Positions 53,750 through 62,553 of a stretch of DNA of 64,000 nucleotides are shown here, piece by piece. The position numbers were made by a program, and so were the translations under genes. Position 1 is the first letter of the stretch; every line of letters begins with the position of its first letter. The notes beneath the pieces were generated by a model that was given only the letters and a program-made list of their open reading frames with translations, had not been told where the DNA came from and did not search any database. Origin of the DNA: Verrucomicrobiaceae bacterium (lineage in GTDB: Bacteria > Verrucomicrobiota > Verrucomicrobiia > Verrucomicrobiales > Verrucomicrobiaceae); contig CANNQP010000003.1 of assembly GCA_947507875.1 (NCBI GenBank), positions 1-64,000 on the forward strand, read 5' to 3'.

Positions 53750-56023
53750 TTACCTCGCGCCAAACGAAGCCAGCGCCTTGCCCGTGCCGTCCCAAAGGCG
53801 CAGCAGGCTGTCCTCACCACCGGCGACGAGAGTGGCGCCATTCGGCGTGCTAACAGCAGCCTGCATGTAGTCGGGAAGATCAGGGATGTTGCGGATTTCG
53901 GCACCTTCGTCATTCACGATCCTCACGCGATTGTCGCCAGCAGACGTGATAAGCTGGTTCGTCGCGCCGATGAATTGCAGCGAGGTCACTTCCTTGGTCC
54001 AGCCTTCGATCTTCTTCTTCCGCTCGCCGATGATCATGTCCCAGGTCACCACGGCACCTTCCGCGCCAGCGCTGGCGAGTACGCGGCCGTCGCTGCGGAA
54101 GGCGACGGCGGTGACGTGATGCGTGTGACCTTCCAGCAGGTTCAAGGACTTCCCAGTGGCGACCTCGGTGACACGCACGATCTTGTCCGCAGCACCGGAC
54201 GCCAGTTTTTTGCCATCGGGTGAGAAATCGAGACACAGCACCGAGTCGGTGTGCTTTTCCTTCCACATCTGCGTGACCTTGCCGGTCGCGGCTTCGATGA
54301 AAAGGATGTCTCCGCTGCGCGAAAGCTCGCCGCCAGCGGTCGCGAGCATTTTGCCATCCGGGCTGAAGCGCACCGCGTTCACGCGATCGGCAAACAGGCC
54401 CTTCGCGTCGATCTTGCGCTCCAAAGTCCAGCGCGGCAGCGCACCCACCGTTTGCGTGATGGCTTTCGTGGCCACGAAGGTGCCGTCAGGCGCAGCGGTG
54501 ATCGTGGTGCTCGCCGCGGCGTTCGCGCCACGTTCCTCAATCGGCGTTCCCGTGGCAGCGGCCCACACTCGCAGCACTCCATCCTCAAACATCGCGGCGA
54601 CACGCTGCGCATCTGTGGAGAATGACACGGCGACAGGTTTGGCGGTGGTTTTGGTCAGCGACTGCTTCAGTGCCGCCAACTCGGCGGTGGCCTTGTCCTG
54701 CGCGGTTTTGGCAACGGTGATGGCAGCGTTCGCGGCGGCGACGGCTTTGGCATTGGCTGTTTTCGAGGCGGTGATGCGCTTCAAGTCATCCTCGGCGTCT
54801 TTCACGTTGCTCTCGGCGGCGGCGACGGCGGCGAGCGCCGAGATTTCAGCCATCTTGGCGGTGATGAGCTTGTCCTGCGCAGCCTTCAGCTCTTTCTCCA
54901 GCACCGTGTCTTTTTTCCCGGCGAGTTTCGCGGCCAGTTCATCGACGGCCTTTTGTGCGGCGGCTTTGGCCTCCGTGGTGGGTGGCACGGCCTTCGTCTT
55001 CTCCGGCAGGACCTTGGCCATGGCCGAGATCGCATCTTTGGCTTTGCCGAGCAGCACCTCGAGCGCCTTGTCCTGCGCATCCATGCGCGCGATCTCGCTT
55101 TTATGAAACGCCTGCTCCAATGTTTGCGCGGCGATGATCCAGTCGAGCCGCGCCATCTGTTGCGCGGTCGCGATACTGCCACGCAACTCGATGATGGGCT
55201 TCAGCGCGGCCGCATCCCAAACACGAACGGAACCATCATCACAACCGGTGACGACTTGCTTGCCGTCCGCCGACAGTGCGCTGCTCACAACGCCGGCTTT
55301 GCCGGTGGCGGCGAGCTTCTTGATCCAATCGGCGCTCGCCGGCGCGGACGATGTTTTTACGGCGTTCGACGCCGGTTTTACCAGATCGAGCTTCCAAAGC
55401 TTCACCTCGCGAAAACTGCCACTGGCAAGCCGCGTGCCGTCAGGACTAAACGCCAGCGACTGCACCAGCGCGCGATGCGCCGCGCCGTTCTTCTCTGCCG
55501 GATCGCCGACCTGGGCAACAAGCTGCCGCGTGGCGAGATCATACACCAAGATGCGGTTTGAGCGTCCGCAGGCTGCGTAACGGCCATCCTTCGACATCGC
55601 GAGGCAATAGATCGGATCGACACTCGCCGAGAAGGACTGGAGCACGACGGCGCGTTCCTGAGGCTTCGTGCTTTTCGCGCCCTGGTCGATCCATTGCTTC
55701 AGCGTCTCGATCTGCTCCGGCGTTAGCTTCACCGCGCCAGATTTGTTATTCGCCGGCGGCATCTCCATGTCATTTGTGTGCTGCGAAGCCTGTACCACCA
55801 GGCTTTCGGCGCTTTTGCCCGGAATCAACGATGTCCCGGATTCACCCCCCTTGATCATGAGTTCCGGCGTCTCCATGTTCAGATCCGCCTTCGTCGTCGT
55901 CTTGTTGTGACAGGAGATGCAGTTCCCCTTTAAAAAAGGATACACATCTCGGTAGAACTCGAGTTCCTCGGACAGAGCAAGGATCGGGCACCAAAGAAGA
56001 AGGAAGAGGGCACGTGGGTTCAT
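53750..56023 (-). CDS. Exported PSCyt1 cytochrome-WD40 protein with central coiled coil
   Basis: 757 residues. Signal peptide MNPRALFLLLWCPILALS. PSCyt1 domain with haem motif CISCH at 35-39 and a likely Met ligand in MEMPPANNKSGAVKLTPEQIETLKQWIDQGA. WD40-type repeats follow (YCLAMSKDGRYAACG, SLAFSPDGTRLASGS, SSALSADGKQVVTGCDDGSVRVWD). They are split by an Ala/Lys-rich coiled coil (about 285-458), then resume (VRFSPDGKMLATAGG, LDFSPDGKKLASGAADK, VAFRSDGRVLASAGAEG, LVAGGEDSLLRLWDG). The ATG at 56023 overlaps the stop of the PPC gene (TGATG). Probably periplasmic. Confidence 0.9.
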   Translation of the reverse strand: MNPRALFLLLWCPILALSEELEFYRDVYPFLKGNCISCHNKTTTKADLNMETPELMIKGGESGTSLIPGKSAESLVVQASQHTNDMEMPPANNKSGAVKLTPEQIETLKQWIDQGAKSTKPQERAVVLQSFSASVDPIYCLAMSKDGRYAACGRSNRILVYDLATRQLVAQVGDPAEKNGAAHRALVQSLAFSPDGTRLASGSFREVKLWKLDLVKPASNAVKTSSAPASADWIKKLAATGKAGVVSSALSADGKQVVTGCDDGSVRVWDAAALKPIIELRGSIATAQQMARLDWIIAAQTLEQAFHKSEIARMDAQDKALEVLLGKAKDAISAMAKVLPEKTKAVPPTTEAKAAAQKAVDELAAKLAGKKDTVLEKELKAAQDKLITAKMAEISALAAVAAAESNVKDAEDDLKRITASKTANAKAVAAANAAITVAKTAQDKATAELAALKQSLTKTTAKPVAVSFSTDAQRVAAMFEDGVLRVWAAATGTPIEERGANAAASTTITAAPDGTFVATKAITQTVGALPRWTLERKIDAKGLFADRVNAVRFSPDGKMLATAGGELSRSGDILFIEAATGKVTQMWKEKHTDSVLCLDFSPDGKKLASGAADKIVRVTEVATGKSLNLLEGHTHHVTAVAFRSDGRVLASAGAEGAVVTWDMIIGERKKKIEGWTKEVTSLQFIGATNQLITSAGDNRVRIVNDEGAEIRNIPDLPDYMQAAVSTPNGATLVAGGEDSLLRLWDGTGKALASFGAR

Positions 56024-58194
56024 CACTTAGCGGCGGTGGTGACGGCGGCTGGCTTCACGCTCACGCGAATCGGCTGCGAAATCAGAATATCGACCGTGTC
56101 CGTCGGATTCGCGGAGGTGCTAACCGATTTCATTCGGCTCGTGGCGGCAGTCATGGCAGCCTCCGCGGCTTTTTGTTTTTCCGCAGCTTTCTTCGCGGCT
56201 TCCGCATCCGTGGCGGCGAGCTTTTTGGCCTCGGCGGCGGCAGCAGCGAGAAGTTGCTCGGCTTTCTTCTGCTCTGCTTCAGCCAACGGCACCGCAGCAG
56301 GATTGTAGCGATATTTGCAGATGCCCAGGCTTTGCAGCGCGAAGGTGTAATCGCCCGGCGCGATCTTCAATTCGGCCAGATTCAGCGCCAGCTCATGCGT
56401 GGCGGCCTTCAGCGGGATGTCGAACTCCTTGATGGCACTGAACCCCTCACCGTAGGCCTTCACCTTGATCGAAGTGCCGTTGAATTCGTTCCGCCACGCG
56501 AGCTTGAGCGGGATCTTTAGCGTCTCGCCTGCCTTGGCCTCGAAGACCTTGTTTTCGGCCAGCGTGATCGAAAGCGGCGCTTGCTCGGAATCCGTCACGG
56601 AGACCGGAATGTCCGCCATGAGCCGCGGCGCGGGGATTTCGCCCTTCGCGTCCTTCACCGGCCATTCCATGCTCGCGAGCCGCACCGGGCGCACGACCTC
56701 TTTGCCGCCGATGACGGCCTTGCCGGTGATTTTGGCCAGTGAGAAGCCTCGCGGCGCTTTTTCATCGGCGGTGAGAATGAGGTGACCATAGGTCTTGCCC
56801 TTGCCGATTTTCAAACCAGCGGCGCTCACGCCCTGCGGCAGGCCTTCCATCGCGATCTCGATCTCGCCATCGAAGCCATCGCGACGTTGCACGACGACCT
56901 CAAACGCACGCGCATCGCCCTGACGCAGCGTCATCGGCTTCGAAAGCGAGGCGCGGTCACCGTTGCGCAGCGTCATGTGCACCGCCCACGCGGCGAGCGA
57001 GAAGTCCGGCGCGGCCTGACGCACGAGCAAGCGATACACATTGTGCGGATCGCTGCGCGTGCCGCCAAACAGGTCGCGCACCTGCAGACGATACGTGCCG
57101 TCTTCCTTGACCTCGAATTTGCCGAGCACATCTGGCGAACCGGCATCGTAAGGCGGCCCGTCGTAGCTGTAGCCATTGCTCGTGACCTTCATCGGCGGGG
57201 CGATGTCGTAGAGCTCGGCCACATCGGTAAACTTGCCGTCCTTCACCTGCTGCACGAGCACAAACGGGTCCGTGTTCAGCCCCAGACGCTCGCTCGCCAC
57301 CTCCACCCACAACGTCTCGCCTTTCTTCGCGGTGAACTCATAGGTATCGACATCCGCCGCCGGGAAAAACGCACCGCTGAGGTCGCAGGGCAGCGAAATC
57401 TTTTGCGCGTCCTTGTTGTTCGGCTCCACTTCCTTCGCCGCCGCGTTTGCCGCGAGCCCGGCAGGCGGCCAGGACATCGCGCTCACCGTTTGCGTCTGCG
57501 GTTGCGGCTCCGCGGGGCTCTTTTGCAACGCGAGCCGATAAAAATGCCGCTCGCCGCCCTGATAGGTCAAATCGCTCACCTTGATGATGTAGCTGCCATC
57601 GGCGGGCGGTGTGAAGTCGATCATGCCGCCCGTGCGGTTCACCTTGAGGTCCGCACCTTTGCCATCCGCGAGGATGAGCACCGGCGTGAGCCGCGAGTCG
57701 ATCCCGACCGCCGCGCAATCAATCGCCACCGCCTGGCCCTTCACGCCCTGGAACGAATAAAAATCCACGGCCCGCTTCGTCATCGTCGCGTTGCAGATCG
57801 AGCCCACCGCGAGCGGCAGGGCCGTTTCGAGCGTGTTGTTCGCCTTCATGCGCACCACCTCCGGCAGCTTGTTCACCGAAAACGCCCGCACCGACGACAC
57901 CCCGAGCCGCGACATCACCCGCGCATCATAAACCCCCACCTCCACATCCGCCGCGATGCTCACCGTGAACTTGTTCACCGCACCCGCCACTGGCTTCGCC
58001 GTGATCTTCGGCGTGGAGAAGGTCAGTTCCGTCACGTCTTCGATGTTTTCACCCGTGATCGTCACCTCCACACTTTGCCCGGCCTGACCGCCCATGGGCA
58101 TGATCGTGAGCAGCCGAGGCAACGGCAACGTCACCTGCTGAGCTAGAGCAGAGATCGAAAACAGAGCAAAGAGGCAGGATAAGCGAAGTGACAT
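56023..58194 (-). CDS. Exported protein with PPC-type domains
   Basis: 723 residues. Signal peptide MSLRLSCLFALFSISALAQ. An Ig/IPT-like domain follows (LTIMPMGGQAGQSVEVTITGENIEDVTELTFS), then bacterial pre-peptidase C-terminal (PPC) beta-sandwiches with VDFYSFQGVKGQAVAIDCAA, DGSYIIKVSDLTYQGGERHFYRL, VDTYEFTAKKGETLWVEVASERLG and DGTYRLQVRDLFGG. The C-terminal end is Ala/Lys-rich coiled coil (AEQKKAEQLLAAAAAEAKK). It is coupled to the downstream WD40-cytochrome gene. The start at 58194 follows the second CGTAGGTTT motif. Confidence 0.88.
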   Translation of the reverse strand: MSLRLSCLFALFSISALAQQVTLPLPRLLTIMPMGGQAGQSVEVTITGENIEDVTELTFSTPKITAKPVAGAVNKFTVSIAADVEVGVYDARVMSRLGVSSVRAFSVNKLPEVVRMKANNTLETALPLAVGSICNATMTKRAVDFYSFQGVKGQAVAIDCAAVGIDSRLTPVLILADGKGADLKVNRTGGMIDFTPPADGSYIIKVSDLTYQGGERHFYRLALQKSPAEPQPQTQTVSAMSWPPAGLAANAAAKEVEPNNKDAQKISLPCDLSGAFFPAADVDTYEFTAKKGETLWVEVASERLGLNTDPFVLVQQVKDGKFTDVAELYDIAPPMKVTSNGYSYDGPPYDAGSPDVLGKFEVKEDGTYRLQVRDLFGGTRSDPHNVYRLLVRQAAPDFSLAAWAVHMTLRNGDRASLSKPMTLRQGDARAFEVVVQRRDGFDGEIEIAMEGLPQGVSAAGLKIGKGKTYGHLILTADEKAPRGFSLAKITGKAVIGGKEVVRPVRLASMEWPVKDAKGEIPAPRLMADIPVSVTDSEQAPLSITLAENKVFEAKAGETLKIPLKLAWRNEFNGTSIKVKAYGEGFSAIKEFDIPLKAATHELALNLAELKIAPGDYTFALQSLGICKYRYNPAAVPLAEAEQKKAEQLLAAAAAEAKKLAATDAEAAKKAAEKQKAAEAAMTAATSRMKSVSTSANPTDTVDILISQPIRVSVKPAAVTTAAK

Positions 58195-58200
58195 GACCAC

Positions 58201-58232
58201 AAACCTACGCCGTGAAACATCCGTTTCTTGAT
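58201..58232 (-). promoter_or_regulatory. CGTAGGTTT leader motif, site 2 (PPC gene)
   Basis: CGTAGGTTT at 58209-58201 on the minus strand ends 6 bases before the ATG. An AGAAAC box lies 13 bases upstream. Bases after the motif (GT) also match site 3. Confidence 0.5.
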
Positions 58233-58289
58233 CCTTTGGTCTGATAAGAGGCGGCGACAGCCCTGTTCAGAAACCTTGGTTAGCAATCA

Positions 58290-59369
58290 TCACTTCTTGG
58301 AAACGAGGTCCGACACCGGATAGAGGATCAACTCACCGGAGACATTCTTCGGTAGCGAAGTGAGCAGCACAAAGCTCGTGTCCGTGGCGGGATCAGCCCA
58401 GGCCAGCGTGCCGGTGGAGCCGCTGTGGCCGAAGGTGCGGGCGGAGCAGCCTTTGCCGAGGCCATTGGGACCGACCATGAAGCCGATGCCGCGATGCGCT
58501 TCGAGTTTCGGCGTGTGATTGGTGATCATGAGTCGCGCAGTGGCCTCGCGTAACGCTTTGCCATCGGGATGCATGAAGCTGCGCAGAAACGTGGCGATGT
58601 CTGCCGCGGTGCTGTGGGCTCCGCCCCATGGCGCGGCGAGGTTTCGCCAGTAATCGCTATTCCAGTCCCAGTCACGAGCCGTTGGATCGCCACCGCCGGC
58701 TTCGGGTGCGGCGTGTTCGGTTTGCATCGGCACCATGTCAGCCTTGGAGAAGGCCCCGAGGCCCAAAACGGTGCGTTTCATGCCCAGTGGCGTGAAAACG
58801 TGCTCCTGTAAAAACTTCGGCAGCGGCGTCTTCGTCACCCGCTCGACGATTTCAGCCGCGAGGAGGATGCCCATGCTTTGATAATGATACTGCGTACCCG
58901 GCGCGAAGAGCAGCGGCGTACGCACCGCACCCTTCACAAACTCCGCCAGCGGCGCGTGGCGTGCCCGCAGCGCGTTGTTGTCCTCAAGTTGGTCCGGTAG
59001 GCCGGAGGTGTGCGTGAGCAGTTGTTCGATGGTGATCTCTTTTCGAGCGCCTTCGTTGAACTCCGGCAGAACCTTCACCGCCGTGTCAGAGAGTTTCACT
59101 TCGCCCCGATCCACCAAAACCATCACGGCTGCGGCTGTGAGCGGTTTTGTGATCGAGCCGAGCAGGAACATCGAATCTGGCTTCGCCTTGCCAAAGGCCT
59201 TCTCCGTGACTTCCGCGCCTCGTTGCACATGCACCACGGCGTGATGCAGCGTTCCGTTGTCAATTTGCGTCTGGATGAGCTGGAAAGCGTTTTGCATGGC
59301 GGAGTTGCCGGCACGCGCCGGTACCGTGAGCGCAGCCAAAGTGAGGGCGAGTGTGTCGCGGCGGGTCAT
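58290..59369 (-). CDS. Exported serine hydrolase, class C beta-lactamase fold
   Basis: 359 residues. A short Tat-like leader (MTRRDTLALTLAALTVPARA). Catalytic SxxK is SITK at 72-75 (LGSITKPLTAAAVMVLVDRGEVKLSD), the Tyr motif is YQS in YHYQSMGILLAAEIV, and the third motif is HSG in FGHSGSTGT. Such proteins are usually esterases or D-aminopeptidases rather than resistance enzymes. It lies inside the PVC cytochrome cluster on the same strand, 7 bases from a damaged small gene. Confidence 0.92.
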   Translation of the reverse strand: MTRRDTLALTLAALTVPARAGNSAMQNAFQLIQTQIDNGTLHHAVVHVQRGAEVTEKAFGKAKPDSMFLLGSITKPLTAAAVMVLVDRGEVKLSDTAVKVLPEFNEGARKEITIEQLLTHTSGLPDQLEDNNALRARHAPLAEFVKGAVRTPLLFAPGTQYHYQSMGILLAAEIVERVTKTPLPKFLQEHVFTPLGMKRTVLGLGAFSKADMVPMQTEHAAPEAGGGDPTARDWDWNSDYWRNLAAPWGGAHSTAADIATFLRSFMHPDGKALREATARLMITNHTPKLEAHRGIGFMVGPNGLGKGCSARTFGHSGSTGTLAWADPATDTSFVLLTSLPKNVSGELILYPVSDLVSKK

Positions 59370-59375
59370 GCAGGC

Positions 59376-59680
59376 TTAACGCGCTTGTTGCAGGCGTTCA
59401 TGCCGTGAGACGAGCGCACGCTCAAAACTGACGAGTTCGCGCAGCAGCGAATTGTAGCGTCGGTGGGCATCGTTCCCGTGCTCACGACCTAGCAGAGCAT
59501 AGAGTCGATGATCGGCGTCGAGGGCATCCTGGTCCGAAACGGCCACTTCGAGGCGCATCGCCGCATTTTCAGGCTGCCGATCTGCACGAGACACGACGCC
59601 ACACTCTCGCGAATCGCCGCCAGATCGGCGAGGCCTTCGCGGATCATGTCAGCCGCGGGGAGGTTGTCCCATGGAATCAT
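59376..59680 (-). pseudogene. Small gene apparently broken by a frameshift
   Basis: Starting from the ATG at 59680, one frame reads MIPWDNLPAADMIREGLADLAAIRESVASCLVQIGSLK and then turns into unlikely sequence. From about 59565 the neighbouring frame continues smoothly (AMRLEVAVSDQDAL, HRLYALLGREHGNDAHRRYNSLLRELVSFERAL) to the stop at 59376. Joined, they make about 100 residues of a helical soluble protein of unknown function. A single-base indel near 59560-59575, in the genome or in the assembly, explains it. Two separate overlapping genes is the less likely alternative. Confidence 0.55.
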
Positions 59681-59686
59681 AAAAGG

Positions 59687-60022
59687 TCAAAACACCGACG
59701 CGTCGATGATGGCGAGCACGTCATCCAGCAGTTCCTGTGGGGCCCGCTCGATCAGGCGCATGTTTCGTGCGCGGAAGTCGAGGGACTTCACCTGCTCGCA
59801 CATCACAAAGCCGGTCAGCGAGGTGCGACCAGACAATGGGACATGAAACGGCACTCTGCGGTCGGTGTTGGTGATCGGGCAGCAGATGGCCATACCTGTC
59901 GCCTTGTTGAAGGCGTCCTTGCTGACTACGATCGCGGGCCGTCGGCCCTTCTGCTCGTGGCCAGACTGAGGATCAAAGTCGAGGGTGACGAGATCCCCCT
60001 GCCTCGGCAAGTAAGCAGCCAT
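59687..60022 (-). CDS. MazF/PemK-family toxin endoribonuclease
   Basis: 111 residues. MazF motifs: YLPRQGDLVTLDFDPQSGHEQKGRRPAIVVSKDAFNKATG, ICCPITNTDRRVPFHVPL, GFVMCEQVKSLDFRARNM. Members cleave single-stranded mRNA at short sequence motifs and stop translation. The ATG at 60022 overlaps the antitoxin stop (TGATG), so the toxin is translated after its antitoxin. Catalytic Arg and Ser/Thr positions look intact, so it is probably active. Confidence 0.93.
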   Translation of the reverse strand: MAAYLPRQGDLVTLDFDPQSGHEQKGRRPAIVVSKDAFNKATGMAICCPITNTDRRVPFHVPLSGRTSLTGFVMCEQVKSLDFRARNMRLIERAPQELLDDVLAIIDASVF

Positions 60023-60282
60023 CACCAGACCTCCCTGCCTGCGGCGTCCCAGCCAAACTCGGAGGATTTGTAGTTCTTTGGCATGGCGGCAGCCAAATCT
60101 TCAATGCGGTGCCTGCCACGCACCGGAACCTTCTTTTTCACCGGACGCACGACGATGGCGTCTTTCTTTGGAGTGAGTGCTAGCTCCAAGCTGGAGCCTG
60201 AATCAAGGTCCAATGCCTTGAGAAGTGCTTTGGGAAGCCGGATGCCCTGGCTGTTGCCCCAAGATTGAAGGGTGGTCGTCAT
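60022..60282 (-). CDS. MazE-like AbrB-fold antitoxin
   Basis: 86 residues. The N-terminal swapped-hairpin DNA-binding domain is clear (TTTLQSWGNSQGIRLPKALLKALDLDSGSSLELAL). The C-terminal tail (about 50-86) would wrap the toxin. It lies 36 bases after the DUF1549/DUF1553 gene on the same strand. An inverted repeat just upstream may be its own operator. Confidence 0.92.
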   Translation of the reverse strand: MTTTLQSWGNSQGIRLPKALLKALDLDSGSSLELALTPKKDAIVVRPVKKKVPVRGRHRIEDLAAAMPKNYKSSEFGWDAAGREVW

Positions 60283-60290
60283 GCCCTCAC

Positions 60291-60322
60291 CGTATAGCCA
60301 TCGGCTACACTCGACAAGTCAA
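60291..60322 (-). promoter_or_regulatory. Possible mazEF promoter/operator
   Basis: TAGCC-ATC-GGCTA (60295-60307) is an inverted repeat about 13 bases before the mazE start, overlapping a TATACG-like -10. A TTGACT-like -35 lies at 60322-60317, but the spacing is long (20 bases). Autorepression is the usual pattern for such modules. Confidence 0.35.
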
Positions 60323-62508
60323 TGATTAAACAAGAACTCCTTCGTGTTCAGCAGCGCCCAGAGCAGATCCTCGTAGCCGTTGCGTTTGGCGCGTTGGGAG
60401 TCGAGGGGCTTGCCGGCAGCGTCGATGCGGGGCTTGAGGAGGTGGGCTTCGGCGATTTGGACTTCGTCGGCCGTGGGTTCGCGGGAGTAGGCGGCGAGGT
60501 AGAGCTCGCGGATGCGTTTGGGCTCAGGCATCTCGGCCTTGGTGAGTTGCTCGGCGCGGCCGCCGCTGGCGGTGAGCTTGGCTTTGACGTCACTCGCGTT
60601 CATGAGATGCAGGCTTTGGGCGAGGCTGGCGGAGGAAACGCGCTCGCATTCGCAGACGCTGGCGTTGTCAGGGCGACCAAAGACTTTGAGAAAGGGCGAA
60701 GCCTTGGTGTAGCTGTTGTCCGGGAGCGAGATGGCACGAGTGCCAGGAGGAAGGTCCGCGAAGTCGGTTTTTGAGGCGGTGACCATGTCGATGCTGTCGA
60801 GCAGGACCTCGGCGGTGAGGCGTTTCGGGTAGAAGTGGGAGAAGGCCTGGCGGTCGATGGCGTTGTGCTCGTTCGGCATGGCGCTGAGCTGGTAGGTGTG
60901 GCTTTGCACGATGACGCGAACGAGGGATTTGAGGTCGTAGTTGGTGTCGGTGAAGTGCTTCGCGAGGGCGTCGAGCAATTCGGGATTCGTCGGCGGATTG
61001 GTGTCGCGGAGGTCGTCCTCGGGCTCGATGAGGCCGCGTTTGAAAAAGTGCTTCCAGTAGCGGTTCACGAGGGCTTTGGCGAAAAAGGGGTTTTTCTTCT
61101 GCGCCATCCAATCGGCGAGAGCGAGACGCGGATCGTCATCGGGCGCGATGTCGAGCGGCGGCTCGCCGAGACCGGCGGGCTTTAGCATGACGCGGGTTTT
61201 GCGATGCTCGGTCTGCGCGGTGCCGCGCTTGTGGAAGATGAGGTCTTCACCGGCGATGGCGGTCGGTTTGCGGCCGATCTGGCTGAAGAAGGCGGCCATG
61301 TGATAGTACTCGTCCTGCGTCCAGCGCTCGAAGGGATGATGATGGCACTGCGCGCACTGCATGCGCACCCCGAGGAAGAGCTGCGCGACGTCCTCGACCT
61401 GCGTGGTGGGTTCTTTGACACGCTTGTACCAAGCGACGGGTGGATTTGAAACGATGGTGCCGGTGCTGGCGAGGATCTGGCGGACGAGTTGATCGTAGGG
61501 CGTGTTTGCGAGCAGGTTGTCGCGCATCCAGGCATGGAAGGCGAAGTTCGCCGTGATGTCAGCGGCCTCGGCTCGCTGATTCTTGAGCAGCGCGGTCCAT
61601 TTGTTCGCGAAGTAGTCAGCGTAGTCGGGCGAGTTGATGAGCGCTTCAACGGCGCGGTCACGTTTGTCGGGCGATTTGTCAGCAAGGAAAACCTTCGTTT
61701 CCTCAAGGGTCGGCAATCGGCCGCTGATGTCCAGCGAGACGCGGCGCAGGAACGTGCTGTCGTCGCAAAGGGGCGAAGGGGGAATGCCGATCTGCTTCAA
61801 ATTGGCGAACACATGCTGGTCGATGAAGTTTTTCATTGGGGGCAGTGACTCCACCGGTGCACCCAGCGGGATGGAGACGCTGCACACACCCACCTTGCCG
61901 CCGAAGCGCACCATCACCGCGACATTGCCCGGCAGGTCGAGCGTGTTCACGAGGCCGCTGTCGGTCGCGGAGGCCATGGCGGTGTCGTTCGCTTCAAACA
62001 GCGCGAGCTTCGTCACATCACGTCGACTGCCGTCGGAATAATGAGCACTAACCTTAAGCTGCTGCGCCATTTTCGGCTTCAACGTGATGCGCGAGGGCTC
62101 AACAACGATCTCTTTCAAAGAGGGCTCATTTGGCTGCGTGTACGGCATGCCCTCGGCGATCCAGCGCACGAGTGTCTGATAAGATTCGGATCCCGGTTCG
62201 AGATGCTTGCCCCCCGTGTGCGGCACAATGGCAGCGCCTTTGGTGATGAGCAGGCTTTCTTCCGGCGCGGGCGGGAACACACGGCGACCTTTGCCCTGCT
62301 TGACGATGGCCTCGTAGTCCTCTTCGGGTTCAAAGCCCAGCACGCTGAGGCGAAAGCCGCGCTGGCCGGTGATCGCCTTCGCATGGCAGGCGCCTGCATT
62401 ACAGCCCGCTTTCGTCAAAATGGGCTGAATGTCACGCACGAAGCTCAGTGGCTCCGCAGCGAAACCAGCCGTGGCGAGGCAGCAGAGGATAAGGTTGATC
62501 CGTAGCAT
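60319..62508 (-). CDS. Exported DUF1549/DUF1553 cytochrome-like protein
   Basis: 729 residues. Signal peptide MLRINLILCCLATAGFA. Near the N-terminus is a CX4CH haem-type motif (GCNAGACH, about 35-42). An Ig-like Big_2 region follows (IVVEPSRITLKPKMAQQLKVSAHYSDGSRRDVTKLALFE). DUF1549 covers about 230-440 (FIDQHVFANLKQIGIPPSPL, RRVSLDISGRLPTLEE, MQCAQCHHHPFERWTQDEYY with CxxCH). DUF1553 covers about 480-720 (NPFFAKALVNRYWKHFFKRGLIEPEDDLRDTNPPTNPELLDAL). The start at 62508 follows the third CGTAGGTTT motif. Biochemical function unknown. Confidence 0.93.
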   Translation of the reverse strand: MLRINLILCCLATAGFAAEPLSFVRDIQPILTKAGCNAGACHAKAITGQRGFRLSVLGFEPEEDYEAIVKQGKGRRVFPPAPEESLLITKGAAIVPHTGGKHLEPGSESYQTLVRWIAEGMPYTQPNEPSLKEIVVEPSRITLKPKMAQQLKVSAHYSDGSRRDVTKLALFEANDTAMASATDSGLVNTLDLPGNVAVMVRFGGKVGVCSVSIPLGAPVESLPPMKNFIDQHVFANLKQIGIPPSPLCDDSTFLRRVSLDISGRLPTLEETKVFLADKSPDKRDRAVEALINSPDYADYFANKWTALLKNQRAEAADITANFAFHAWMRDNLLANTPYDQLVRQILASTGTIVSNPPVAWYKRVKEPTTQVEDVAQLFLGVRMQCAQCHHHPFERWTQDEYYHMAAFFSQIGRKPTAIAGEDLIFHKRGTAQTEHRKTRVMLKPAGLGEPPLDIAPDDDPRLALADWMAQKKNPFFAKALVNRYWKHFFKRGLIEPEDDLRDTNPPTNPELLDALAKHFTDTNYDLKSLVRVIVQSHTYQLSAMPNEHNAIDRQAFSHFYPKRLTAEVLLDSIDMVTASKTDFADLPPGTRAISLPDNSYTKASPFLKVFGRPDNASVCECERVSSASLAQSLHLMNASDVKAKLTASGGRAEQLTKAEMPEPKRIRELYLAAYSREPTADEVQIAEAHLLKPRIDAAGKPLDSQRAKRNGYEDLLWALLNTKEFLFNH

Positions 62509-62515
62509 TTCAGAC

Positions 62516-62549
62516 AAACCTACGCGGCAATGTCACCAGTTTTGGCATG
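62516..62549 (-). promoter_or_regulatory. CGTAGGTTT leader motif, site 3 (DUF1549/DUF1553 gene)
   Basis: CGTAGGTTT at 62524-62516 on the minus strand ends 7 bases before the ATG. A CAAAAC box lies 14 bases upstream. It sits in the 45-base gap after the DUF1592 gene. Confidence 0.5.
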
Positions 62550-62553
62550 AGAT

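Noticed and set aside
56782..58146. Plus-strand open frame of 454 codons
   Set aside because: Antisense to the PPC-domain gene; its product is rich in His and Arg with no domain, as expected for a GC-rich shadow.
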